Below are positions 1-5,649 of a stretch of 5,924 bases of DNA, piece by piece. Location: positions 1-5,924 of the forward strand of contig DVJK01000199.1 in the NCBI GenBank assembly GCA_018716795.1, given 5' to 3'. The notes below the pieces were generated by a model. It saw nothing but the letters and a program-made list of their open reading frames with translations. It was not told the origin of the DNA and ran no database searches. This DNA is from Candidatus Scatomorpha merdipullorum (GTDB lineage Bacteria; Bacillota; Clostridia; Oscillospirales; Oscillospiraceae). The position numbers were made by a program, and so were the translations under genes. Numbering within the stretch: position 1 is the stretch's first letter; every line of letters begins with the position of its first letter.

Positions 1-991
1 TGCCGCCGCCCAGGTCGTAGTCCAGGTTGAAAATGACGCGGTCGCCGTCTATGCTCGGGTAGCTGTACTCCCCGCTGCCCTCGGGCAAGGGGAAGCTGTG
101 CTCCGCGCCGGAGTCCTCGCTGATGCTGACCATACCGTCCGCGATGGAGTACCAGCCGCCCTCATAGCGCACGCGGCTCGTGTCCCAATCGTTGCCGCTG
201 GGCTGGAAGATCTCGGGCGCGGAGTCGAGCACCTCGCCCGTGGAGAGGTCGACGTAGGTGCTCTCCGGCTCGGGCTCACCCGTCCAGGACATGAACTCGA
301 GGTAGTGGCCGAGCATGTAGGTACAGTCCCAGTAGACCATGCCGGGCTCCAGCCCCTCAACGGGTATCGCGTCCGCATCCCAGCGCCAGAGCTCGCGCCC
401 GTCCTCGCCGGAGAGCATGACCGCGTCGCCCTCGAGGTCGAAGAAGAGCGCGCCGAAGGTGTTCGAGCAGACGCAGTCGCTGAAGACCTGGCCCGTGTAC
501 CAGCTGCCGTCCATGGCCGCGAGACCGTAGCGGTCGTCATATTTGGGCATCCAGTCCTCCGCGGGCTTCTCCTCCAGCTCCACGGCCGTGCGCAGGAGCA
601 GCGTGTCGCCATAGCGCTCGCCCGGCAGGGTGGTCGAGGTGTCCGTCAGGGCCTCCACGGCGGTGTAGACGGGATCGGTTATTATCTCGCCCTCGCGCGT
701 CGCGAGGCCGTAGAACCAGCCGCGGTCCCAGAACTCCGCCTCGCTCTCGCCGCCGATGTAGGGCACCAGCTCGCCGTAGTCGTCGGCGGGCCGCAGCTCG
801 CCGACATAGCCCTCATAGCGGCGGTTGGCGATGTTGGGCGCGCTCGTCTCGAGCACCTCCCAGTGCGCCTCAACGCTCGGCCCCGAGGGCGTCGGCGTTG
901 GCGTGGACACCGGCGTTTCTTCGACTCCGCAGGCGGAGAGGGAGAGCAGCGCTGCCGCCGCCAGGGCGAGGGATATTGCGGTACGCTTCAT
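1..991 (-). CDS. WG-repeat lipoprotein, C-terminus beyond the window
   Basis: The reading frame is open from an ATG at 991 down to base 2 (330 codons) and continues off the left edge. Residues 1-21 form a lipoprotein signal: MKR, a hydrophobic Ala/Leu stretch, then the lipobox LSAC with the lipidated cysteine at 21. A Thr/Pro linker follows (STPTPTPSGP, residues 29-38). Residues 92-112 (WFYGLATREGEIITDPVYTA) match the WG repeat pattern of YGL, a charged turn, GEII and a PxY ending. A weaker copy starts at 154 (RYGLAAMDG). The remainder is Trp/Tyr- and acid-rich, suggesting a beta-structured extracellular domain. Start choice is firm: AGGAGG (1000-1005 on this strand) lies 8 bases upstream. 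WG-repeat lipoproteins are common on clostridial surfaces but their ligand is generally unknown, so no specific function is assigned. It is separated from its neighbour by 425 bases and probably transcribed alone. Confidence 0.85.
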   Translation of the reverse strand, partial: MKRTAISLALAAAALLSLSACGVEETPVSTPTPTPSGPSVEAHWEVLETSAPNIANRRYEGYVGELRPADDYGELVPYIGGESEAEFWDRGWFYGLATREGEIITDPVYTAVEALTDTSTTLPGERYGDTLLLRTAVELEEKPAEDWMPKYDDRYGLAAMDGSWYTGQVFSDCVCSNTFGALFFDLEGDAVMLSGEDGRELWRWDADAIPVEGLEPGMVYWDCTYMLGHYLEFMSWTGEPEPESTYVDLSTGEVLDSAPEIFQPSGNDWDTSRVRYEGGWYSIADGMVSISEDSGAEHSFPLPEGSGEYSYPSIDGDRVIFNLDYDLGGG

Positions 992-1028
992 TGCGTTATC
1001 CTCCTGTTTCATAACTTTAAACCTTTTC

Positions 1029-1070
1029 CCGGGACGCTTTCTTTTGGAGCGCCAAAAGAAAGCGTCCCGG
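1029..1070. repeat. Perfect 19-bp inverted repeat
   Basis: The left arm CCGGGACGCTTTCTTTTGG (1029-1047) is matched base for base by the right arm (1052-1070) around the loop AGCG. The structure lies 38 bases upstream of the lipoprotein start, so if transcription begins further out it sits in the 5' leader. Neither side has a T-run, which argues against an ordinary intrinsic terminator. The arm style (a CTTTCTTTTGG core with GC-rich ends) resembles the hairpin at 3844-3875, so both may belong to one dispersed palindromic repeat family. That link is inference from two copies in one window. Confidence 0.75.
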
Positions 1071-1235
1071 ACCCCGAAAGGAAAAGCGCTTTGGGTGCGT
1101 GTCTTTACGGCGCGCAGCGCTTGCGTTGTCACCGGGCGGGTGCTATTCCGAGGTTTTCATCCCTAAATGGTACAAGTTTTTTGCATCGCCGACCGCGATT
1201 GGCCGCTGACGGGTTGAAGATTCGGCGTGGTATTC
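1071..1235. other. Non-coding spacer with no recognised feature
   Basis: This part of the 425-base gap between the two lipoprotein genes shows no gene with a ribosome-binding site and no RNA family I recognise. A small palindrome, AAAGCGCTTT (1083-1092), is present. The promoter of the left lipoprotein gene should lie here or in the inverted repeat region, but I see no convincing -35/-10 pair on the minus strand. Confidence 0.5.
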
Positions 1236-1375
1236 AGCCCCCTCTTGGAGGGGGCTGTCAGCGAAGCTGACTGGGGGAGTTCTGCCTGAGCTCCGCTCAG
1301 GCAGTTGACCGCAAAGCGGTCAAAACTCCCTCCGACCGGCGCTTAGCGCCGGCCACCTCCCTCCAAGAGGGAGGT
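1236..1375. repeat. Compact multi-hairpin intergenic element
   Basis: Six perfect hairpins, all with 3-base loops, are packed into 140 bases: 1236-1256 (9 bp, loop TTG), 1257-1271 (GTCAGC arms, loop GAA), 1282-1304 (10 bp, CTGCCTGAGC, loop TCC), 1305-1323 (TTGACCGC, loop AAA), 1336-1352 (CCGGCGC, loop TTA) and 1355-1375 (9 bp, loop CAA). Long-range pairing is also possible. CCCTCTTGGAGGG (1240-1252) is fully complementary to 1359-1371, closing the whole element, and GGGAGTT (1275-1281) pairs with AACTCCC (1324-1330) around the third and fourth hairpins, giving a branched cloverleaf-like fold. Elements with Cys/Thr-type CCCTC...GAGGG ends and swapped inner hairpins recur, as I recall, between genes of gut Oscillospirales; no encoded protein is visible. 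It lies downstream of the PstS-like gene and could also block read-through from it. Confidence 0.75.
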
Positions 1376-1416
1376 TATGGCCTAAGCCTTTGGGTTTCTG
1401 CCAAGCTTGAAAAAGC

Positions 1417-2337
1417 TCAGCGGCCCTCAATCGCGACGTAGCCCTCCATGCTTACGAGCTTCTGCCCCTCGCTGCCGAGGAGCCAGTCGTAGAGCACGCG
1501 GGTCATGGAGCCCTCCGGCTCCGCGGCGTCTATGGCGACGTAATAGGGGTTGAGGAAGGGATACTCCCCGCTGCCTATGCTGTCCGCGTCCGGCGCGACG
1601 CCGTCAATCTGCAGGAGCTTGAGGCCGTCGGCCATCTGCATGTCGTGGGCGTAGTAGTAGACGCTGTAGCCAATCGCGTTGGCGCTGTTGTCGTACTGCT
1701 TGACAGCGTCCATGAGGTCGCCCATGCTCCCGAGCATATAGCCCTCGGGCGGCTCCGCCATCTCGAGCCCGTCCATGACCAGCTTCTCCATGAGCACCTG
1801 GCTTCCGCTCTCGGCGTTGCGCTGGAAGGGGACTATCTCCAGGTCGTCTCCGCCGACCTCGCTCCAGTTCGTAATCTCGCCGGTGTATATCCCGCGCAGC
1901 TCGTCAAGCGTGAGGGAGTCGACGGGGTTATCCGCGTTGACGAGGAAGACCAGCGCGTCCATCGCGACGGGCTCCATCTCTATCTCGAAGCCGGCGGCCT
2001 CCATCTCGTCGAAGACGGCGGCGTTGGGCTCGGCGGCTATCAGCAGGTCGGCGTTCCCGGCCATGAGCTGACGGTAGCTCTCCGTGGTGCGGGAGAAGTC
2101 GATGAGGTCGGCAGCCTCGTCCTCGCTCTCGCCCAGAAGCACGGCGGCGACGGCCTGAGCCAGCGGCGCGGTGGCGGTCGAGCCGTCGAGGCGCGGGAAG
2201 TTCTCGCGCGTGAAGCTTATGACCTCGCCCTCCGGCGTCGCCCCGGGCGTGGACGAGGGCGTCTGCGAAGCTCCGCAGGCGGCCAGGGCGAAGACCATTG
2301 CGAGCGCCAGAGCGGCGCAGAAAAGCTTTCGTATCAT
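1417..2337 (-). CDS. PstS-like substrate-binding lipoprotein
   Basis: This is a complete 306-residue member of the periplasmic-binding-protein-like family that includes the phosphate binder PstS. Residues 1-21 are a lipoprotein signal with the lipobox LAAC (Cys21), followed by a Ser/Thr/Pro tether (to about 36). Family motifs in order are DGSTA (51-55), ADLLIAAEPN (96-105), FLVNADNPV (131-139), IYTGEITNWSEVGG (150-163), RNAESGSQ (173-180) and a YPFLNPYYV strand (259-267). DGSTA and the R-x-x-SG-S segment correspond to the anion-contacting loops of PstS, so phosphate or another oxyanion is the likely ligand, but the sequence does not prove it. The start is fixed by GGAGGAGG (2345-2352), 7 bases upstream. 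No permease or ATPase gene (pstC, pstA, pstB) is in the window, so it is either an orphan binder or a sensor. A terminator at 2413-2443 isolates it from the upstream CapA-like gene. TGATATATAT upstream is only a weak promoter candidate. Confidence 0.88.
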   Translation of the reverse strand: MIRKLFCAALALAMVFALAACGASQTPSSTPGATPEGEVISFTRENFPRLDGSTATAPLAQAVAAVLLGESEDEAADLIDFSRTTESYRQLMAGNADLLIAAEPNAAVFDEMEAAGFEIEMEPVAMDALVFLVNADNPVDSLTLDELRGIYTGEITNWSEVGGDDLEIVPFQRNAESGSQVLMEKLVMDGLEMAEPPEGYMLGSMGDLMDAVKQYDNSANAIGYSVYYYAHDMQMADGLKLLQIDGVAPDADSIGSGEYPFLNPYYVAIDAAEPEGSMTRVLYDWLLGSEGQKLVSMEGYVAIEGR

Positions 2338-2412
2338 GTGAATACCTCCTCCAAATGGATATATATCAGACGTCGCGCGAGAGGCGGATGTTCCGCGGCC
2401 GCGCCGGAAAGC

Positions 2413-2443
2413 GAAAACCCGCCGCTTTACGCGGCGGGTTTTC
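2413..2443 (-). terminator. Intrinsic terminator of the CapA-like gene
   Basis: A 13-bp perfect stem, GAAAACCCGCCGC paired with 2431-2443 around the loop TTTAC, begins 3 bases past the stop codon of the CapA-like gene. On the minus strand the GC-rich stem ends in GGGTTTTC. The A-tract/T-tract symmetry would let it work in either direction, but only the minus-strand gene ends here. It separates the CapA-like gene from the PstS-like gene downstream. Confidence 0.8.
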
Positions 2444-2446
2444 CCC

Positions 2447-3766
2447 TTATTCGCCGGAACCCGACCAGGCGGGGTCGTATTCCGTGCCGAAGAACTCGTG
2501 GGCGGCGGCGAGCGCGGTGACCATGTCGGCGTATATCTCGTCGGTCATGAAATCCCAGGGCGTGCCGTTATCCCAGGCGTCGATTGCGGCGTGGAGGTCG
2601 ACGAGGCGGTAGTGCCAGTCGAAGTCGTTGATGCCGTAGTCGTAGAGGTCGGCCATGTATATGGGCCGGTATTCGGCGGCGCTGACGGTGGTGACGCCGC
2701 TGTCGAGGTCCTTGGTGAGCGTGAGGTTCAGTATGGCGGAGATGTCCGTATACTCGTCGTTCTGGCAGGAGAGCAGGTTACCGAGGCTGTAGCAGACGAA
2801 GCCGCGCCTCTCCGTGCCGTCCTCGAGCCGGACGCTGAGCTCCTCCATCGGCTGCGGAACACGGCAGCGCCCGCCGATTATCACGTCGGCCCCGGCGGCG
2901 ACGAGGCGGCCCGCCATCTCCTCCTGGAGGGAGTCCGGCTGCGTCGAGAGCTCCGTGCCCCAGCTCATGAAGACGAAGACGGCGTCCGCGCCGGCCTCGC
3001 GCGCGGCGGCGATGTCGCCCTCGATGAGGGCGTAGTCTATATCCGTGCCGGAGCCGAGATAGTCCGTCGCGCAGATGCTCGCGGCGTACTCAAAGCCCGT
3101 GACGGGCACGGAATTGGTGTCGCAGGTGTAGGCCAGGAAGGCGACGCTGACGCCGTTTATATCGACCGTCGTGCGGTTCCCGCTCTCGTTGCGCTCGGCC
3201 TGGCTGCGGTAGGTGCCCACATGGGCGAGGCCCGCGGCGTCGAGGACGTCGAGGGTGTGGTCTATGCCGTCCTTCCAGCTGTCGGCCAGATGGCTCGTCG
3301 CCGTGTTGACGAGGTCGAAGCCCGCCGCGGCGACGGAGCTCGCTATCGCGTCCGGCGAGCGGAAGAGGGGATAGGCCGTATACTCGCTGCCCGCGCCGGG
3401 CAGGCTGGTCACCAGGGAGCAGACGGCGTAGTCCGCGCCGGAGATGAGCTCGGGCGCGACGCCGAAGATGGGCGTGTAGTCATAGCCGTCCGCCGTCAGG
3501 GCCTCGCCGTTGAGGCCGGTGTGCATGACGATGTCGCCGCCGACGGCTATCGTCGCGCTGACCGTGTTCGCCGGGGCCTCGCTCTGCTCCGGCGAGGGCG
3601 TATCCGTCGGCTCGGCCGCGGGCGCGACGGTGACCGGCGCCGTGTCCTCCGGCGTGGGCTCGGGCGCGTCCTCTCCGCCCCCGAGCGAGAGGACAAGGAC
3701 AAGTATTATCGCCAGCGCCGCAATAATCCCAAGGGCTATGAGCGCCAATTTGAGTTTGCTGTTCAT
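2447..3766 (-). CDS. CapA-family membrane-anchored protein with degenerate metal site
   Basis: This 439-residue protein belongs to the CapA / PGA_cap branch of metallophosphatase-like proteins, named for poly-gamma-glutamate capsule synthesis. Residues 5-28 form one membrane helix with no lipobox, then a Pro/Thr/Glu linker (31-66) leads to an extracellular domain. Family landmarks are GGDIV (76-80), YPLFRSPDA (132-140), AAAGFDLVNTATSH (146-159), TLDVLDAAGLAHVGT (171-185), SWGTEL (268-273), GADVIIG (292-298), QPMEE (305-309) and YSLGN (326-330). Expected ligand positions are altered: NLE reads SLV (117-119), NNH reads TSH (157-159), HWG-type reads SWG (268-270), and HPH reads RCR (300-302). 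Asp78 and His159 remain. A binding or scaffold role is therefore more likely than catalysis (inference). The start at 3766 is preferred over the ATG at 3772 because GAGG lies 7 bases before the former and 1 base before the latter; the longer form would add two residues. It has its own promoter and terminator. Confidence 0.87.
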   Translation of the reverse strand: MNSKLKLALIALGIIAALAIILVLVLSLGGGEDAPEPTPEDTAPVTVAPAAEPTDTPSPEQSEAPANTVSATIAVGGDIVMHTGLNGEALTADGYDYTPIFGVAPELISGADYAVCSLVTSLPGAGSEYTAYPLFRSPDAIASSVAAAGFDLVNTATSHLADSWKDGIDHTLDVLDAAGLAHVGTYRSQAERNESGNRTTVDINGVSVAFLAYTCDTNSVPVTGFEYAASICATDYLGSGTDIDYALIEGDIAAAREAGADAVFVFMSWGTELSTQPDSLQEEMAGRLVAAGADVIIGGRCRVPQPMEELSVRLEDGTERRGFVCYSLGNLLSCQNDEYTDISAILNLTLTKDLDSGVTTVSAAEYRPIYMADLYDYGINDFDWHYRLVDLHAAIDAWDNGTPWDFMTDEIYADMVTALAAAHEFFGTEYDPAWSGSGE

Positions 3767-3773
3767 ATACATA

Positions 3774-3777
3774 CCTC
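3774..3777 (-). promoter_or_regulatory. Ribosome-binding site that decides the CapA-like start
   Basis: On the minus strand the order is AGCGAGGT, ATG (3772), TAT, ATG (3766). GAGG is 1 base from the first ATG and 7 bases from the second. Normal spacing is about 5-9 bases, so initiation at 3766 is expected. Confidence 0.65.
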
Positions 3778-3795
3778 GCTTGGTAAAGGGTCAAC

Positions 3796-3839
3796 GCACA
3801 TATTCTGCCGTGACGGCGCAGCCGGCAGGGCAGAATGTG
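3796..3839 (-). promoter_or_regulatory. Hairpin in the leader of the CapA-like gene
   Basis: ATTCTGCC (3802-3809) pairs with GGCAGAAT (3829-3836). With a 2-base bulge the stem can extend by CAC (3797-3799) to GTG (3837-3839). The enclosed GC-rich segment can fold further. It lies between the predicted transcription start and the ribosome-binding site. No known riboswitch family is recognised. Confidence 0.4.
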
Positions 3840-3843
3840 TCAT

Positions 3844-3875
3844 CTTTTTCTTGCCCCGACAGGGGCAAGAAAAAG
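3844..3875. repeat. 14-bp inverted repeat, CTTTTTCTTGCCCC arms
   Basis: CTTTTTCTTGCCCC (3844-3857) pairs perfectly with 3862-3875 around the loop GACA. It lies in the leader of the minus-strand CapA-like gene. There is no free T-run after the stem in either direction, although the stem base is itself A/T-rich. The pyrimidine-rich arm resembles that of the inverted repeat at 1029-1070. It could be a dispersed repeat, an mRNA-stabilising stem or an attenuator. Confidence 0.7.
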
Positions 3876-3889
3876 GACTTGAAATCTAA

Positions 3890-3918
3890 GTATAATAGCT
3901 GCTCTGCGGCTATTATAC
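3890..3918. promoter_or_regulatory. Dyad covering the -10 box of the CapA-like promoter
   Basis: GTATAATAGC (3890-3899) and GCTATTATAC (3909-3918) are perfect inverted copies separated by 9 bases. Each arm contains a TATAAT, one on each strand. The right arm is the -10 box of the minus-strand promoter. The left arm would be a plus-strand -10, but has no recognisable -35. The symmetry suits a repressor operator or two opposed -10 boxes; this is inference. Confidence 0.45.
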
Positions 3919-3940
3919 CACGAATCCCGCCCGCGCGCAA
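3912..3940 (-). promoter_or_regulatory. Promoter of the CapA-like gene
   Basis: On the minus strand TTGCGC (3935-3940) is followed after exactly 17 bases by a perfect TATAAT (3912-3917). TGG just before it gives an extended -10 (TGnTATAAT). Transcription should start near 3905, leaving a leader of about 140 bases that carries the two hairpins at 3796-3839 and 3844-3875. Confidence 0.65.
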
Positions 3941-3952
3941 GCCGCCGCGGCG

Positions 3953-3981
3953 TTGCAAATGCGCCCGGGGCGTGATACAAT
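3953..3981 (+). promoter_or_regulatory. Promoter of rlmD, placed for a leaderless transcript
   Basis: TTGCAA (3953-3958), a 17-base spacer and TACAAT (3976-3981) form a vegetative-type promoter, strengthened by an extended -10 (TGA before TACAAT). The first base of the rlmD ATG is 7 bases past the -10, which is where transcription normally starts. No Shine-Dalgarno sequence lies between. The -35 boxes of this and the leftward promoter are 12 bases apart, back to back. Confidence 0.6.
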
Positions 3982-3987
3982 GTCCGC

Positions 3988-5346
3988 ATGGACGAACTGA
4001 GGAAAAACGAAATATACGAGGCCCGCTGCGAGGCTTTGACGAGCGAGGCGCTCGGCGTGTTCCGCATCGGCGGCCGCGCGGTCTTCGTGCGCGGCGCGCT
4101 GCCCGGCGAGCTCTGGCGCGTCCGGATTGTGAAGACAGGGCGCACCGTCGTGTACGGCAGGGGAGAGGAGCTGCTTGAGCCCTCGGCCGAGCGGCGCGAG
4201 AGCCCCTGCCCGGCCTTCGGCCGCTGCGGCGGCTGCGCCTGCCTGCACATGAGCTATGAAGCCGAGCTCCGCTTCAAGCTCCGGAAGGTCAACGACGCCC
4301 TCCGGCGCATAGGCGGCCTCGAGCTCGAGGCCGAGGATATAATCGGCTCCGACGCCCGCTATGGCTATCGCAACAAGGCCGTCTTCGCCCTGGGCGGGTC
4401 GGCGGAAGCGCCCGTCTCCGGCTTCTTCCGCCCGCGCACGCACGAGGTCGTCGGCGTGGAGGGCTGCCTTCTGCAAAATCCGCGCGCCAACGCCCTCGCC
4501 GCCGCCGTGCGGGACTGGATGCGCGCCCGCGGCGTCGCGCCCTACGACGTGAACAGCGGCAAGGGCGCCGTCCGGCACGTGTTCGCGCGCACCGCGCGAG
4601 ACGGCTCGGCGGTCTGCTGCGTGGTCAGCGCGCGCGGCTTCGGGCGGGAGACGCCCTCCCTGGTCGAGGCGCTGCGCGCCGCCTGTCCGGAGCTCGCGGG
4701 CGTCGTGCTCTGCCTGAACAAAAGCCGGTGCAACACCGTCCTCGCCGGGGAGTTCAGGACGCTCTGGGGCCGCGCGGAGCTTTGCGACACGCTCTGCGGC
4801 AGCGAGTTTGAGATTGCGCCGCAGGCCTTTTACCAGGTCAATCCGCCGCAGGCCGAGCGGCTTTACGCCATTGCGCTGGATTTCGCCCTGCCCGAGCCGG
4901 GCGGCGGGGTCTTCGAGCTCTACTGCGGCGCGGGCACTATAAGCCTGAGCCTCGCGCGCAGGGCGAAGCGCGTCGTCGCCGCTGAGATAGTGCCCGAGGC
5001 GGTTGAGAACGCGCGGGCGAACGCGCGCCGCAACGGCGTTGAAAACGTCGAGTTCATCTGCGCCGACGCCGCCGAGGCCGCCGCGCGCTATGAGCGGGCG
5101 GGCAAGCGGCCGGACGCCGTCGTCGTCGACCCGCCGCGCAAGGGCATGAGCGAGGAGGCGCTCGACCGCTGCGCCGCCATGCGCCCGGAGCGGATAGTTT
5201 ACGTCTCCTGCGACTGCGCCACCCTGGCCCGCGACGCCAAACGCCTCGCCGCCAAAGGCTACAAAGCCCAACGCGCCCGCTGCGTAGACATGTTCCCCGG
5301 CACAGGGCATGTCGAGACGGTGATGCTCTTCCTGAGGGAAGAATAA
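3988..5346 (+). CDS. rlmD: 23S rRNA (uracil-5-)-methyltransferase, RlmD/TrmA family
   Basis: This cytoplasmic SAM-dependent enzyme of 452 residues makes 5-methyluridine in 23S rRNA; the Bacillus relative RlmCD (YefA) modifies two positions. An N-terminal TRAM-type RNA-binding domain spans about 5-62. Iron-sulfur cysteines follow the family pattern C-x5-C-x2-C and a distant fourth: Cys74, Cys80, Cys83 and Cys160, with the CGGC core at 80-83. Further motifs are FYQVNPPQAERLY (281-293), the SAM loop FELYCGAGT (309-317), VDPPRKG (380-386, Asp381), YVSCDCATLARD (405-416, nucleophile Cys408) and GHVETV (440-445, Glu443 as general base). All catalytic residues are present and length is normal. The family's usual SCNP reads SCDC here, which leaves the nucleophile intact. 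The ATG at 3988 has no Shine-Dalgarno sequence and sits at the predicted transcription start. RlmD, RlmC, RlmCD and TrmA are hard to separate by eye; the cluster cysteines exclude most TrmA proteins. It is divergent from the CapA-like gene. Confidence 0.93.
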   Translation: MDELRKNEIYEARCEALTSEALGVFRIGGRAVFVRGALPGELWRVRIVKTGRTVVYGRGEELLEPSAERRESPCPAFGRCGGCACLHMSYEAELRFKLRKVNDALRRIGGLELEAEDIIGSDARYGYRNKAVFALGGSAEAPVSGFFRPRTHEVVGVEGCLLQNPRANALAAAVRDWMRARGVAPYDVNSGKGAVRHVFARTARDGSAVCCVVSARGFGRETPSLVEALRAACPELAGVVLCLNKSRCNTVLAGEFRTLWGRAELCDTLCGSEFEIAPQAFYQVNPPQAERLYAIALDFALPEPGGGVFELYCGAGTISLSLARRAKRVVAAEIVPEAVENARANARRNGVENVEFICADAAEAAARYERAGKRPDAVVVDPPRKGMSEEALDRCAAMRPERIVYVSCDCATLARDAKRLAAKGYKAQRARCVDMFPGTGHVETVMLFLREE

Positions 5347-5385
5347 TAAGGCCCCGACGCCATGTTTTGGTCGGAGTCAAAGCGA

Positions 5386-5413
5386 AAGCCTCCCGGTGTT
5401 TGCCGGGAGGCTT
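5386..5413 (-). terminator. Terminator hairpin between convergent rlmD and CBS remnant
   Basis: AAGCCTCCCGG (5386-5396) pairs perfectly with 5403-5413 around TGTTTG. On the minus strand it starts 4 bases after the stop of the CBS remnant and is followed by CTTTCGCTTTG, a moderately T-rich tail. On the plus strand it is 39 bases past the rlmD stop but is followed by GTGGTTATATGG, a poor tail. It probably evolved for the minus-strand gene and may serve both. Confidence 0.65.
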
Positions 5414-5417
5414 GTGG

Positions 5418-5642
5418 TTATATGGCTTTGCCGATAAGCGCGGCCTCGGCGTTGGCGAGGGCGGCGATTACGCTCCGGCGCGTGACGATACCGCAGAAGC
5501 AGCCGCGGTCGTCGACTATCGGTACGAAGTTCTGCTGCAAAACCGCATCGATGACCTCGTCGTCGTCGGCGACGATACCGAGCGGCGGGCAGAAATCACG
5601 CCTCACCAGCTCGCCTATGCGATACCGCTCCTGCGGCTTCAT
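5418..5642 (-). pseudogene. C-terminal CBS-domain remnant, N-terminal half missing
   Basis: From the ATG at 5642 this frame encodes 74 residues, RIGELVRRDF (8-17) through QNFVPIVDDRGCFCGIVTRR (37-56) to a normal stop. The QNFVPIVDDRG...GIVTRR segment is the signature of the second CBS domain in small clostridial CBS-pair proteins, some of which (CbpB type) bind cyclic-di-AMP or other adenine nucleotides. Such proteins normally have about 130-150 residues with two CBS domains that pair to form the ligand cleft; the whole first domain is absent. No Shine-Dalgarno sequence precedes the ATG, so this Met is probably internal to the original gene. Upstream, the same frame continues open to the right edge (TTG at 5924), but its residues there are the antisense of the KdgT fragment. 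I call it a truncated gene; an assembly chimera is the alternative. Confidence 0.7.
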
Positions 5643-5649
5643 CGTGTTG

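Noticed and set aside
98..1270. A 390-codon plus-strand open frame.
   Set aside because: It is antisense to the WG-repeat lipoprotein and then runs through the palindrome and multi-hairpin element. No family resemblance and no ribosome-binding site.
1236..1375. CRISPR array or tRNA gene in the multi-hairpin region.
   Set aside because: There are no regularly spaced direct repeats, and the fold lacks the tRNA T-loop and acceptor features; the units are inverted repeats of different sequence.
2359..2368. TGATATATAT on the minus strand as promoter of the PstS-like gene.
   Set aside because: No matching -35, and the implied transcription start would fall right at the ribosome-binding site. Left as a weak possibility.
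2498..3889. A 463-codon plus-strand open frame.
   Set aside because: It is the Arg/Val/Gly-rich antisense of the CapA-like gene, typical of GC-rich DNA, and no matching family is seen.
3891..3896. TATAAT as the -10 box for rlmD.
   Set aside because: No -35-like hexamer at 16-18 bases upstream and no extended -10; the TTGCAA/TACAAT pair closer to the gene is better.
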